Positions 53,871-63,413 of a DNA stretch of 64,000 bases are shown here, piece by piece. The notes beneath the pieces were generated by a model. It did not search any database. It saw only the letters and a program-made list of their open reading frames with translations, and had not been told where the DNA came from. A program made the position numbers and the translations under genes. Position 1 is the stretch's first letter, and each line of letters opens with the position of its first letter. Source of the stretch: Shewanella electrodiphila (GTDB lineage Bacteria; Pseudomonadota; Gammaproteobacteria; Enterobacterales; Shewanellaceae); NCBI RefSeq assembly GCF_023283985.1, contig NZ_JAKIKU010000009.1, positions 141,606 to 205,605 on the forward strand. The letters run 5' to 3'.

Positions 53871-54677
53871 TGTATACCCAAATGAATTTGATGCATCAAT
53901 TATACTTTTGCAAAGTGTATAGTTTCGTCAGTATTAAGGAAAAAATGTGGAGCTTTAGTATAAGTAAGTCAATAAAGCCTATGCCTAAATTATTTTGCCC
54001 CATAAAGAGTTAGTATTTAACTCGTTGCAACACAGAGGGTTGCAATGTTTAAGATAAATCCATTATTACTGGTTTTTATGTGGCTATCTATAAGGAGTCA
54101 TGTTGAACATCATTACTTAAAGACAATAGTAAGACTAAAAAGCCGTAATAGTTGAGTTGTTTTATTCTAAATAGGTTAGGGTAATTAAAACGAGTAAAGG
54201 GTAATTACACCTTGCTCAATCTATAAAAGGCAGCTTTGTCATCTCGTTAAATTGTCAAACTTGCAAACGGTAACTTTGGGGGAATCACCAGGAAAACCTT
54301 AAAATATTTCTATATAAATTCACAATGTCAAAGCGAACGACAAACCAAACGGCTCTAGTCAAAGTAATAAGTTAAGACCTCAAATAACATTATTTAAAAT
54401 AAAACCTTCTAAGTGTTTAGACCTCAACAAACACCAATAAACGCCTGAAAAACAACCAAATAGATACTAAAAGTCACAGAACCCACCAAGATAACCAACA
54501 AAAAAACACCATTAACCAACTTAACTTGAGATTATTTTCATTGTTAATAACATTCAATTGGTCTACTTTACCATAAGCTTATGGTCAAAAAGACTTATAG
54601 CTACCTCATAGTAAAAATATAAAAAGCGATTTTATAAAATGACTAATTAAAAATACAATACTCTTCAGGAAATATAA
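53871..54677. other. Long upstream region of the xylanase gene
   Basis: 800 bp with no credible gene. AT-rich, with a perfect palindrome at 54570-54585. The AGGAAATATAA before ATG 54678 is an adequate ribosome-binding site. Confidence 0.4.
54570..54585. promoter_or_regulatory. 16-bp perfect palindrome, candidate operator for the xylanase
   Basis: ACCATAAGCTTATGGT, centred 100 bp before the xylanase ATG. The size and symmetry suit a LacI-type or other dimeric regulator. No matching regulator gene is in the window. Confidence 0.4.
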
Positions 54678-57671
54678 ATGAATATACAAAACGATAGATT
54701 TAAATTATCCAGGACAAGCTTACTCGTTTCACCTTTATTACTATTATTGTCGGCATGTTCAGATGATGACAAAAAAACACCCGTTGAGCCTCCAATACCA
54801 GTAGTGCCTCCAGTCGTGGAAGTCGATCCCGATCCGTTAGTAACTAATTTAGTGGAAGCGGCAAACAAAGCAAATAAACGCATTGGTACTGCGTTAAGTC
54901 ATGGTGTTTTAAGCAATAACGAGACTGACTATATCGACATTGTAAAAAAAGAATTTAACTATGTGACTCCTGAAAATATAGGTAAATGGGGATCTATTCA
55001 AAATACTAGCTCTGACGTTTGGGATTATGACGCTTTAGATAGCATGATCGATTTTGTCGAAGAAAATGACATAGCGTTTAAAGGCCACGCTTTAGTATGG
55101 CATCGCCAAGCACCATCTTTTGTTAATGGTGATGTAACAGCTGAAGATTTAACCATATTAATTAATGCGCATATCGATGCTACGGCAGCGCGTTATAGCG
55201 GACAAATATATGCGTGGGATGTGGCAAACGAAGTAATGGGTGATGATGCTAATTATCGTGACTCTGTATTCTTTGAAAAGCTAGATAAAAAATACATCGC
55301 TGATGCGTTCACTAGAGCACATGTTGCTGATCCTGAGACGAAGTTGTTTTATAACGATTACAGTATCGATAACATCAATGCTAAGTCTGATGCTGTATTT
55401 ACCATGGTAACAGAATTAATCAATGCTGAAGTCCCGATTCACGGGGTGGGTTTTCAAATGCATTTAGATGCATCAAATGCACCATCAACCAAGCAAATGA
55501 CCGATAACCTGCAACGTTTTGCTGATTTAGACTTAGACGTTAACATCAGTGAAATTGATGTGCGTTTATCTGCTTTACCATGGGACCAAGTGACTAAACT
55601 GGCTATTCAACAACAGGTATACCATCGTGCAGTCAATGCATGTATGAATGTTGACCGTTGTGACGCTGTCACGGTTTGGGGGTTCACAGACAAATATAGT
55701 TGGATTGATGGCGAGTTTGGACCCGATGATCCACTTTTATACACTGCTGACTACCAAAGAAAACCGGCTTATTTTGCGATAGCTGATGCCTTTATGCGTA
55801 TTGAAGCTGATGAATCAGGTGTGATGCCAAACTTAATTGCCAATGGAAACTTTGAAATAGGCACAGACGGATGGACAACCTTAGGCGAAACAACGACAAG
55901 AACCACTGAATATCAACAAAATGGAATAACATCGCTGTTATCTTCAGCAAGTGAAGATGCTAAAGCGACAGCTAGCATTGATATCACCAGCTTACTTAAG
56001 GTAAACAGCGTTTATGACCTTGAAGCTTGGGTTATGAATGCTAACGAAACAACATTAGCAAACTCTGTAAATGTAATGCTCGAATGTGTCACTGAAGAAG
56101 CGAACACTATCGTTGTTAATTCAGCCGTTGCCAGCAACACTGAGTTTAGCCAATTATCAGGTTCATTTTCCGTACCTAATTGTGAGCTTGTCAACGCCAC
56201 TTTATCAGTTGAAGGCGCTGATGTAAGTGAAGATTTTTACTTAGATACAGTAAGCCTTAGACCACAAGCTTTAATGCCTAACACTGATGGATTTGGCGAT
56301 AACCTGTTAGCTAACAGTGATTTTGAAATTGATGCTTCAGGGTGGGAAGGTTACGACACATCAGTAGTTGCAATCACCACAAGCAAAGTATTTGCTGGAA
56401 GCCAAAGTCTAGTCGGTACTGCGCGTACCCAAGAATACCAAGGGCCATCAACGAATATTTTGAGTCTTGTTGAGTCAGGCCAAACTTACCAATTGTTTGC
56501 TCGAACGGCAATTAGTGAAGGTTTAGCTCAAGTTAAAGCGACAATTAGTGCAACCTGTTCAGATGGTGTTAAGTACTTAGGCACTGGTGCTACGGAGGCT
56601 AACTCAACTGATTGGTCTTTAATTGCGGGGCAGGTAACGTTACCTACCTGTTCGATGAGCGATGCCATTCTTTATTTTGAAGGCCCTGCAGTGGGTATTG
56701 ATATCTATGTCGATGACGTTACTTTTCATCAAGAAAAGAAAGATCTAGGTCCTAACTTAGTAACAAACAGCGACTTTGAAATAAACACTGATGGCTGGTC
56801 AGTTTGGGGCGGCACATTAGCCAGCTCAACAAACTATGCCAACACAGGTAATAGCAGTGCTTTACATAGTGATAGAACAGGGACTTGGCAAGGCCCGATA
56901 TTTAATTTACAACCTTTTGCTGAAACCGGTAAGACCTATGAAATTACCACATATGCCCGCATTGAAAATACTAATGAAGATCTGCTTAACATTACCTTAA
57001 AAACCTTATGTGAAGGTGATGAAGAAGCTGATGCATCTTACACTCAACATGGTGCTATAACGGTTACCAATGGCGAGTGGACAAAGTTAACCGGTAGTTT
57101 AGTGTTACCAAATTGTGCGCTAACTAGTGCCGTTGTATATTTTGATGGCCCCGCAATTGGTGTCGATATTTATATCGATAGCGTGTCTATTACCAGTGAC
57201 ATTACTGTGGACGCTGATAACTTATTGACCAATTCAACCTTTGAATCGGGTATAAATGGCTGGGCAACTTGGGGGGCAAACATTGAAGAAAGTACTGATT
57301 TTGCGCATACAGGTGAAAAATCAGCATTAGTTAATTCTCGTACCAATGATTGGCAAGGACCTGTTTACGACTTTTTGGGTCGAGGAGTTGCAAACACCCC
57401 TTATGATATCAGCGGTTGGATAAGAGTTGCAGGTTCTGACAGTGAAAACGTTAGCATTAACATCAAGCAAACCTGTGAAGGTTCAGAGCCGATTTACACC
57501 GAGGCAAGCCCAGCCGTTACTGTATCAAACAGTGATTGGACCTTAGTGAGTGGCACATTTACACCCCCTGATTGTGAATTAACTGAGCTCTCGGTGTATT
57601 TTTCTAATGCCGCAGTAGGTGTTGATATTTATTTAGACGACGCAGTAGTTAAGTTGGCTTCTGTAGAATAA
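54678..57671 (+). CDS. GH10 endo-1,4-beta-xylanase lipoprotein with four C-terminal carbohydrate-binding-like modules
   Basis: 997 residues. Lipobox LSAC (Cys27) anchors it to the outer membrane; a Pro/Val linker follows. GH10 barrel about 57-375: KGHALVWHRQAP, acid/base Glu185 in DVANE, and nucleophile Glu292 in ISEIDVR. After about 384 come four similar 145-155-residue modules, each starting NL(I/L/V)..N..FE....GW and ending in (D/V)IY(V/I/L)D: about 384-535, 540-685, 691-845 and 846-995. They look like CBM4/9/22-type beta-sandwiches. The enzyme cuts internal xylan bonds. No other xylan genes adjoin, so it is not part of a visible polysaccharide locus. Confidence 0.93.
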   Translation: MNIQNDRFKLSRTSLLVSPLLLLLSACSDDDKKTPVEPPIPVVPPVVEVDPDPLVTNLVEAANKANKRIGTALSHGVLSNNETDYIDIVKKEFNYVTPENIGKWGSIQNTSSDVWDYDALDSMIDFVEENDIAFKGHALVWHRQAPSFVNGDVTAEDLTILINAHIDATAARYSGQIYAWDVANEVMGDDANYRDSVFFEKLDKKYIADAFTRAHVADPETKLFYNDYSIDNINAKSDAVFTMVTELINAEVPIHGVGFQMHLDASNAPSTKQMTDNLQRFADLDLDVNISEIDVRLSALPWDQVTKLAIQQQVYHRAVNACMNVDRCDAVTVWGFTDKYSWIDGEFGPDDPLLYTADYQRKPAYFAIADAFMRIEADESGVMPNLIANGNFEIGTDGWTTLGETTTRTTEYQQNGITSLLSSASEDAKATASIDITSLLKVNSVYDLEAWVMNANETTLANSVNVMLECVTEEANTIVVNSAVASNTEFSQLSGSFSVPNCELVNATLSVEGADVSEDFYLDTVSLRPQALMPNTDGFGDNLLANSDFEIDASGWEGYDTSVVAITTSKVFAGSQSLVGTARTQEYQGPSTNILSLVESGQTYQLFARTAISEGLAQVKATISATCSDGVKYLGTGATEANSTDWSLIAGQVTLPTCSMSDAILYFEGPAVGIDIYVDDVTFHQEKKDLGPNLVTNSDFEINTDGWSVWGGTLASSTNYANTGNSSALHSDRTGTWQGPIFNLQPFAETGKTYEITTYARIENTNEDLLNITLKTLCEGDEEADASYTQHGAITVTNGEWTKLTGSLVLPNCALTSAVVYFDGPAIGVDIYIDSVSITSDITVDADNLLTNSTFESGINGWATWGANIEESTDFAHTGEKSALVNSRTNDWQGPVYDFLGRGVANTPYDISGWIRVAGSDSENVSINIKQTCEGSEPIYTEASPAVTVSNSDWTLVSGTFTPPDCELTELSVYFSNAAVGVDIYLDDAVVKLASVE

Positions 57672-57864
57672 ATAGACTCTGTTTATTTACTCAATAAGTA
57701 AGCTCGTTTAGTAAATAGTGCCCAAATAAGCATAGATTTATATCGAACAGAGGGGCGTGACATCAAGTTCTGAACACAAGCATTGTTTGTAGATTAATTA
57801 AATTAAACAATATTTTTTAATCTACAATATCGTTATATGTTTATTTAACAATCTATCTATAAGG

Positions 57865-57899
57865 AATGTTGATAATTAATTATCAACATTCTTTTTTTA
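57865..57899 (+). terminator. Strong terminator downstream of the xylanase
   Basis: GAATGTTGATAATT directly followed by its exact reverse complement AATTATCAACATTC, then TTTTTTTAT. It lies about 200 bp after the stop codon. Confidence 0.85.
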
Positions 57900-58486
57900 T
57901 ACTAGCATCATTAGATTGTTTGTTAATATCACAACAAACCAGCTCGATTATCGCTACAAACAAGTTCTTCTAATAGATTTATGACATTTGAATATTGCGA
58001 TTGAAAATCTCTTATTTGGTTTTAGATAATTTAAAAACCACAAACACTTTTACAACAGCAGTTGGCTTTAACCGAAGTTCATATCGAATAGAGCACTTGG
58101 CTACGGACTTTTAAGTCGAGAATCTCGCCCTAATACTTCTACCTATTTTCAATTAGTTGCAAAATCAGCTTAAATTCTATGGGCCATCTAAAGTGAGATT
58201 TATTTAGCTTTTGGCACCTATGTTGAGATTCTCATTATGCCTTTATATTCAGATTTATTTACGTACTAATAAATAAAAACTTGATAAGGTAAATTTAGCG
58301 TGTAGTGACTAAGAATACATTTAATGTACATGGTTAGTGAAATTTAACTTAAGGCATTGCTTTATATAGCTATTTTAAGCATTTAAGCTGTTTTGTAGGT
58401 GCTCACATTTGTATTTCAAGTATATATACTAACAACATCGACTTAAAATTCACGTAGGGACGCCTAAATCTTGACTTATGTCGTCA
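57900..58486. other. Gene-free stretch after the xylanase terminator
   Basis: About 590 bp, AT-rich, stops in all frames. No promoter, repeat or RNA signal that I can support. Confidence 0.35.
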
Positions 58487-58652
58487 TGTAGTGGTTTAGC
58501 AAAACTGGCCACTACTTTGAAGTCAATTGATGTGTTTGGCATAGAATAAGTTATCAGAAAATTCAGCTGCATTTGTTCATCGTAACTCGGAATTGTCCAA
58601 AAATAAGCTAGGTAAGCTCTAATGTAGTGGCCAGTTTTAGTTAGCCACTACA
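58487..58652. mobile_element. 166-bp element with 28-bp terminal inverted repeats (MITE-like or collapsed IS)
   Basis: Left end TGTAGTGGTTTAGCAAAACT then GGCCACTA (58487-58514); the right end (58625-58652), read inward, is TGTAGTGGCTAACTAAAACT then GGCCACTA, 24 of 28 identical. Each end is itself partly palindromic (TAGTGG/CCACTA). The core has no transposase, but just inside the right end a frame reads LSKNKLGKL and stop, shared with 4590-4624, perhaps the last codons of a lost transposase. No target duplication is visible. Confidence 0.65.
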
Positions 58653-58812
58653 GTAACGGACAAAGGTTAATATTCACTTTGCCACTATAATAGAAACTGC
58701 ATTTAACATTCCCCCTAAAAAAGCTGTATGGAATATGTGATATTCCAAATTTACTTCTTACTTCACGTATTATCTGTCTACATAACTTGCTGACTTACTC
58801 AGTAAACATTAT

Positions 58813-59190
58813 TTGGTAGTAGGTAAAAATGAAAAAATTTTATTAGTATTGTCACTTTTATCAAGCTCTGTAAATGCTGAATTAACTCAGGAAGAAATTG
58901 AACAATGGGTTAATGAAGATGGAGTTGTTGCGATTGCTAAAGCTATGGCTACTGAGATAATTGAATCATTTCCTCAAAAGCTATCTTATTTTGAAGAGAT
59001 CGAAACAGTAATGCGGCTCAGAAGGGAGCTTACTTACACTGTATCACTAGATACTCAGGCGTTAGCAGCAAATACAGGTGTTGAAGATACTTTAGTGCTT
59101 GCTAGATTGAAAAAAGGTTACAAGACTCAAGTAACTCAGGATGAGATGAATAAGACCTTATGTAACATGCCTACAGCTAGTAACTCATAA
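58813..59190 (+). CDS. Small secreted protein, unknown; start region possibly frameshifted
   Basis: 125 residues from a TTG at 58813. The N-terminus reads KILLVLSLLSSSVNA, a good signal peptide. The obvious ATG at 58829 is out of frame by one base: ATG is followed by six A where seven would give MKKILLVLSLLSSSVNA. So the gene uses TTG, is phase-variable at the A-tract, or has a one-base loss. The mature part ELTQEEIEQWVNEDG onward is helical, about 100 residues, with one Cys near the end. No family is recognised. It is bracketed by TIR-like motifs at 58625-58652 and 59193-59218. Confidence 0.55.
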   Translation: MVVGKNEKILLVLSLLSSSVNAELTQEEIEQWVNEDGVVAIAKAMATEIIESFPQKLSYFEEIETVMRLRRELTYTVSLDTQALAANTGVEDTLVLARLKKGYKTQVTQDEMNKTLCNMPTASNS

Positions 59191-59192
59191 TC

Positions 59193-59218
59193 TAGTGGCC
59201 AGCCTTAAAGTCACTACA
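59193..59218 (+). repeat. Further copy of the terminal-repeat motif
   Basis: TAGTGGCCAGCCTTAAAGTC then ACTACA resembles the right end of the 58487-58652 element (same outer TAGTGGCCAG and CACTACA, 2 bp shorter). It follows directly after the 125-residue gene. Confidence 0.5.
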
Positions 59219-59271
59219 ATGACTCTAAGTATATTCAGTGCTTTTTTGTTCAATAGTTTTAGGAAATGTGT

Positions 59272-62200
59272 ATGCAAACATTGTCAGCTTTACGTTATTC
59301 ACGGGAAGGGTTCTCAGAAAGGAGATTGCTTGCTGATGAGTTATTATGTTTTCCTCATGTAGCCAATATATTTATTGCAGCACATATGGCTATAAATATT
59401 CTTAAAAATGGTAGTGAACAGTCTTTACTTGAAGAGCATAACGACAAATGGGAATTACATACCCTTGTGCTTGTATACTCAATACTTTTGGCTAAAAGTG
59501 ATGCAAAATCACAAGTAGTTGATTGCTCACTCACCGAATATGAGACAATAGAGTTTATTGATGCAATATTTATACTTCTGAGCGATTTTTCTAGAAAAAC
59601 TTTACATAAAGAGTTGTCTGCGCGAAGACTGATAAAGATTAAATCTATGTCAGATTATTTTTATGAAACTTTTGATTTCTCAGCCAATGCAGCATATAAC
59701 CTGCCATCTTATCTTGCTAACGCTCTACATGATGCTGAAAAAAATCCACTTTGTCGTGATGAGAAATTGAACGAAATTGCACTGATATTTGCAGAAATAG
59801 CGCATTTAAAAAATAGCTCTACTGTTGAAAAGGAAGTAAAACATTTACCTCCATCTAAAATAATAAAGAAGTCAGTTTTAGAGCGTGCAGCAATTGGTGA
59901 TATTGAATCTCAATTCCAGTTGGGCCTGCAGTATTACCGAGACGAAAAGCTCGTTGATGCTATTCGATGGTTTGTCGTTAGTGCACAAGCGGGGCACGTT
60001 ATATCACAATTCTATTTAGGAAAAATATATCACTTTGGTGAAGGAGTTTCTTCATGTATTTCCTCATCATTAAAATGGCTCCATTATGCTTGCCTAAATG
60101 GCCACAGAAATAGTAGTTATCTACTAACAAGTATTCTTAGAGCCCATTCAATTGTGATTGCTCCGGATACTCCTGAAGGTATTTCTTATAAACCTCAAGT
60201 TGCGGTAGATTACTGTGATGCTTTGATTAAGTTAGCAGAAGACTCTTTGTATAAATGGAAACCTGCAGGTTTAAATATACTTAAACTGGTTGAACAATAT
60301 AATCCAACAAGGGTAAATTACTATCTTGGTGAATATTATTATTATGCTAAAACTGAAGGACAAAATTTAAAGTATGCTCTGGAGTATCTAACAAAGGCTT
60401 CAGAAATGGAAATTTACAATTCCTACCTCTTACTCGGTGATTGTTATTACTATGGCGGCCAAGGTGTTGATAAAAATGAAGAAAAAGCTGCTCACTTTTA
60501 TAAGAAATCTGCCGATTCTATTAACCATGAAGCTTCCTTCAAGTTGGCTGAGTGTTACTATCATGGCCGTGGTGTTCAAGAAGATAGAGCTAAGGCTCTA
60601 ACTTATTATAAAGAAGCTGTTGATGGTGTGGAATTTATATTTAAAGGTGAGGCTTATTATCAACTTGGTTGTTGTTATTTACAACTAGGTAATAATGCCC
60701 TTGCTTTTGAATCTTTTACAAAAGGTTCTGATGTAAATGACACTGACTCGAAGTATAAAGTCGCAGAGTGTTTTTACTATGGATATGGAGTATGTATAAA
60801 TAGAGCGTTAGCTGTTTCCATTTGTAAAGATGTGTCTCGTTTTTCTGCTGATGCCTGCTTTATGCTAGCGAATTGCTACTTTCATGGTGAAGGAGTCATT
60901 GAGGATAAAGCTCAAGCTGTTACTTTCTTGAAGGACGCTGCTCGAAATGAACATCAAGAAGCGCAATATCGTCTAGGGTTGTGTTACTTCAGAGGAGATG
61001 CCGTTCCTGAAGATGAAAATATTGCTTTCAACCATTTTTATGATGCAGCAGATAACGGGCATGTTGAAGCTGAGTATATGTTAGGACTCTGTTTTTGTGA
61101 TGGAATTGGTGTTAAAAAGAATCAAATAGAAGCAATTAAGTTCTTGAGCCTATCTGTGAGTAAAGGACATGTTGAAGCTAGAGTTAAACTTGCTCTTATC
61201 TATAGTTCTAGTCCAACAGAAAGTAACCTTATTAAAGTTTTTGACCTTCTTGAGCCAATAGTCGCTAAAAGTGCTGAGGCTAAGTTTATGTTGGGTGTTC
61301 ACTATTATTATGGGCATGGCAAGGACATCGATTCTGAAAAAGCTATCACGTTGATAAACTCAGCTGCTGAATTAGATTTTGAATCTGCTATAGACTTTAT
61401 CCGAGAAAATAACCTTCATAATAAATCAAATAGTACCGCAGATAAATTCAACAATGATGTTGCCGATATCTGTAATGACGGTCAAGAAGAGCTGATGACG
61501 CTTATTGGTTTAGATACCGTTAAAACAAGAGTGCAATCATTAATTAATGAAGTTCGTTTACGAAAAGAGAGAAGTAAACGTGGCTTGTCGGTAGGGAAAG
61601 ACAGGTCATATCACATGGTTTTTTCTGGTAACCCTGGAACGGGTAAAACTATTGTAGCGAGGATTGTTGCTAACATTTTATTTGAACTCGGAATTACCAA
61701 AGAAAACAAACTTGTTGAGTGCGATCGTTCAAAGCTAGTTGGTGAGTATATTGGTCATACAGCCCCTAAAACAAACGAAATTATAGACCAGGCCTTGGGA
61801 GGCGTTTTGTTTATAGACGAAGCATACTCGCTTAAAGGTGATGGTAATGACTATGGAAAAGAAGCAATAGAAGCGCTATTAAAGCGGATGGAAGATGAAC
61901 GTGACAATTTAGTTGTAATTGCAGCTGGTTATACGAATGAGATGCAAGAGCTGATGGAGACAAATCCTGGCTTGGAGTCTCGTTTTACTCGAACCATTCA
62001 TTTCGATGACTATTCTATACAGGAACTGTTTCAAATTTTTGAGAAATTATGTATTGATGATGGTTTTAGCTTAGAAAGTAACTTTTCAAGTTTGTTGATA
62101 GAGAGGCTTGAAAATTTAAAACAGGTGAAGGTTAATAACTTCGCTAATGCAAGAGAAGTTAGAAATTTATTTGAAGAAGTTCTCCAAAAACAAGAAACTA

Positions 62201-62283
62201 GGGTGTGTAATGAAAATAGCTGTTTTAGTAATGTAAATGATAGTTATCTACAAACCATTACTTGTGATGATGTCAGAGTTTAG
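59272..62283 (+). CDS. Sel1-repeat protein with C-terminal CbxX/SpoVK-type AAA+ ATPase
   Basis: 1003 residues from ATG 59272 (AGGA 7 nt upstream; ATG 59266 is too close). Residues 1-190: helical, unrecognised. About 200-710: at least ten Sel1-like repeats (YYLGEYYYYA, LLGDCYYYGGQGVDKNEEKA, FKLAECYYHGRGVQEDRAKA, MLANCYFHGEGVIEDKAQA, RLGLCYFRGDAVPEDENIA, MLGLCFCDGIGVKKNQIEA). About 740-960: AAA+ with LIGLDTVK, Walker A GNPGTGKT (786-793), pore region VGEYIGHT, Walker B VLFIDEAY (845-852), arginine finger in GLESRF. CbxX/CfqX ATPases remodel protein complexes (for example RuBisCO activases), and Sel1 repeats bind partners, so this is likely an ATP-driven remodeller with a built-in scaffold. Target unknown. 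Confidence 0.88.
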   Translation: MQTLSALRYSREGFSERRLLADELLCFPHVANIFIAAHMAINILKNGSEQSLLEEHNDKWELHTLVLVYSILLAKSDAKSQVVDCSLTEYETIEFIDAIFILLSDFSRKTLHKELSARRLIKIKSMSDYFYETFDFSANAAYNLPSYLANALHDAEKNPLCRDEKLNEIALIFAEIAHLKNSSTVEKEVKHLPPSKIIKKSVLERAAIGDIESQFQLGLQYYRDEKLVDAIRWFVVSAQAGHVISQFYLGKIYHFGEGVSSCISSSLKWLHYACLNGHRNSSYLLTSILRAHSIVIAPDTPEGISYKPQVAVDYCDALIKLAEDSLYKWKPAGLNILKLVEQYNPTRVNYYLGEYYYYAKTEGQNLKYALEYLTKASEMEIYNSYLLLGDCYYYGGQGVDKNEEKAAHFYKKSADSINHEASFKLAECYYHGRGVQEDRAKALTYYKEAVDGVEFIFKGEAYYQLGCCYLQLGNNALAFESFTKGSDVNDTDSKYKVAECFYYGYGVCINRALAVSICKDVSRFSADACFMLANCYFHGEGVIEDKAQAVTFLKDAARNEHQEAQYRLGLCYFRGDAVPEDENIAFNHFYDAADNGHVEAEYMLGLCFCDGIGVKKNQIEAIKFLSLSVSKGHVEARVKLALIYSSSPTESNLIKVFDLLEPIVAKSAEAKFMLGVHYYYGHGKDIDSEKAITLINSAAELDFESAIDFIRENNLHNKSNSTADKFNNDVADICNDGQEELMTLIGLDTVKTRVQSLINEVRLRKERSKRGLSVGKDRSYHMVFSGNPGTGKTIVARIVANILFELGITKENKLVECDRSKLVGEYIGHTAPKTNEIIDQALGGVLFIDEAYSLKGDGNDYGKEAIEALLKRMEDERDNLVVIAAGYTNEMQELMETNPGLESRFTRTIHFDDYSIQELFQIFEKLCIDDGFSLESNFSSLLIERLENLKQVKVNNFANAREVRNLFEEVLQKQETRVCNENSCFSNVNDSYLQTITCDDVRV

Positions 62284-63353
62284 AGGGTTACTAAACAAGG
62301 TAAGGTCATTTTAAACAAGCAATAATAGGTTAGGGGCGTAACTCGTTTATGTCCATTTTCAATTTAGCGTGGCCAACACATTTCTGCCCCAAAGCTTGTT
62401 TCAAATTTTGAAGTTATCATTTGAAAAAATCAAAGTTGTGGCGCTTCGCCCACACCAGACTAAAAGGGAGTGAACTGCGACTCCCTCTTAGAACACCCCG
62501 CAGCTCCGGCGAAATTTAAACAGCAAAATTTCCAACGGAGAATCATCCAGCTTTTAACTTCGTTTGATGCTAACTTCTGACTTATTCGAAAATGCTAGCG
62601 CTTCCTATGGTGCATCCCTGCACCTCGAAAGCTAGCCTGACGTCCTGTCAGGCTCACGCTATTTTCTCTGCGTCCTCAATTCAAATTGAATCTTCTAGCT
62701 AATTAGAACTAGATATTTCTAGTTCTTTAAATTTACACAAATACAGTTAATTCGAAGAGATGAAAATTCCGGTGTAAGCACGGCTGTGACCGTCCATGAC
62801 ATGGCGAAGTTTCACTGTGTGAAACGCTCTGAGCGAGAGGCATGGATGCCGAACTGGCTGTTTAACATGGATGTTATTTGTCATGGCCGAGCTTTCAGGG
62901 ACCTTTTGATTTATATAAAGAATGCAGCGTGTCACAGTCGTGCTTGCACGATAGCCTGCGGCAGGCAATGGGTTAGATAGAAGTAATGGTCTGCTGTAAC
63001 TGAGTCAATATAAATGAAGTATAGAATGGGTGGTTTTAAAACGTTATTCCCCAAAGCTTGTTAACCTTGTACATATAGCTGTATGGATATACAGTTATAA
63101 TTGAAACGCTGCAATTGAGAGCATTTGCTTCTCGTTATGTACAAAGCAAAAATTCTCGGGTTTACCAATCAAACAATCCTATATCATTGAAAAGTTAGCG
63201 TTTTGGCTTAAAAGAAGTTTACATAACGACCCAAGTTAATTCTCGGTTATCTCAATTCTCGGTTTTATCCACTATTTAGTCGATTGATTTAAATTATGAT
63301 GGCTGTTAAGTTATTAAAATTATTAATAAATCATGCTTAAAAGTGATTGAGTT
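62284..63353. other. 1.07-kb region of hairpins, no protein gene
   Basis: Contains GGGAGT/ACTCCC (about 62465-62488), GGTGCATCCCTGCACC and CCTGACGTCCTGTCAGG (about 62610-62656) and the hairpin cluster at 62760-62966. Overlapping ORFs on both strands at 62747-62980 are made of these palindromes and are not credible proteins. From 62970 to 63353 nothing is recognised. Confidence 0.5.
62760..62966. repeat. Cluster of short perfect hairpins
   Basis: Within 210 bp: GTTTCACTGTGTGAAAC (62809-62825), GGCATGGATGCC (62839-62850), AACATGGATGTT (62864-62875), TCGTGCTTGCACGA (62938-62951) and GCCTGCGGCAGGC (62954-62966), inside a looser long pairing GTCCATGACATGG/TCATGGCC. Two share a CATGGATG centre. 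It is typical of dispersed extragenic palindromic elements. Confidence 0.65.
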
Positions 63354-63400
63354 TTGGTAAGTCGCCTAGGGGTGTTTATCGGAATTCTCGCTAATAAGCT

Positions 63401-63407
63401 GTTAGGC
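63401..63407 (+). other. Integron-type recombination core site (GTTAGGC)
   Basis: GTTAGGC fits GTTRRRY and lies 7 bp before the ATG of the cassette gene, just where a cassette would begin after recombination. A full attC upstream of it is not evident. Confidence 0.5.
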
Positions 63408-63413
63408 ATACAC

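Noticed and set aside
62747..62980. Two overlapping ORFs on opposite strands
   Set aside because: Both are translations of clustered palindromes; no ribosome-binding site or family resemblance.
63364..63407. A full attC upstream of the cassette gene
   Set aside because: Only the GTTAGGC core is convincing; GCCTAGG at 63364 gives a poor, 44-bp pairing without the inner stem.
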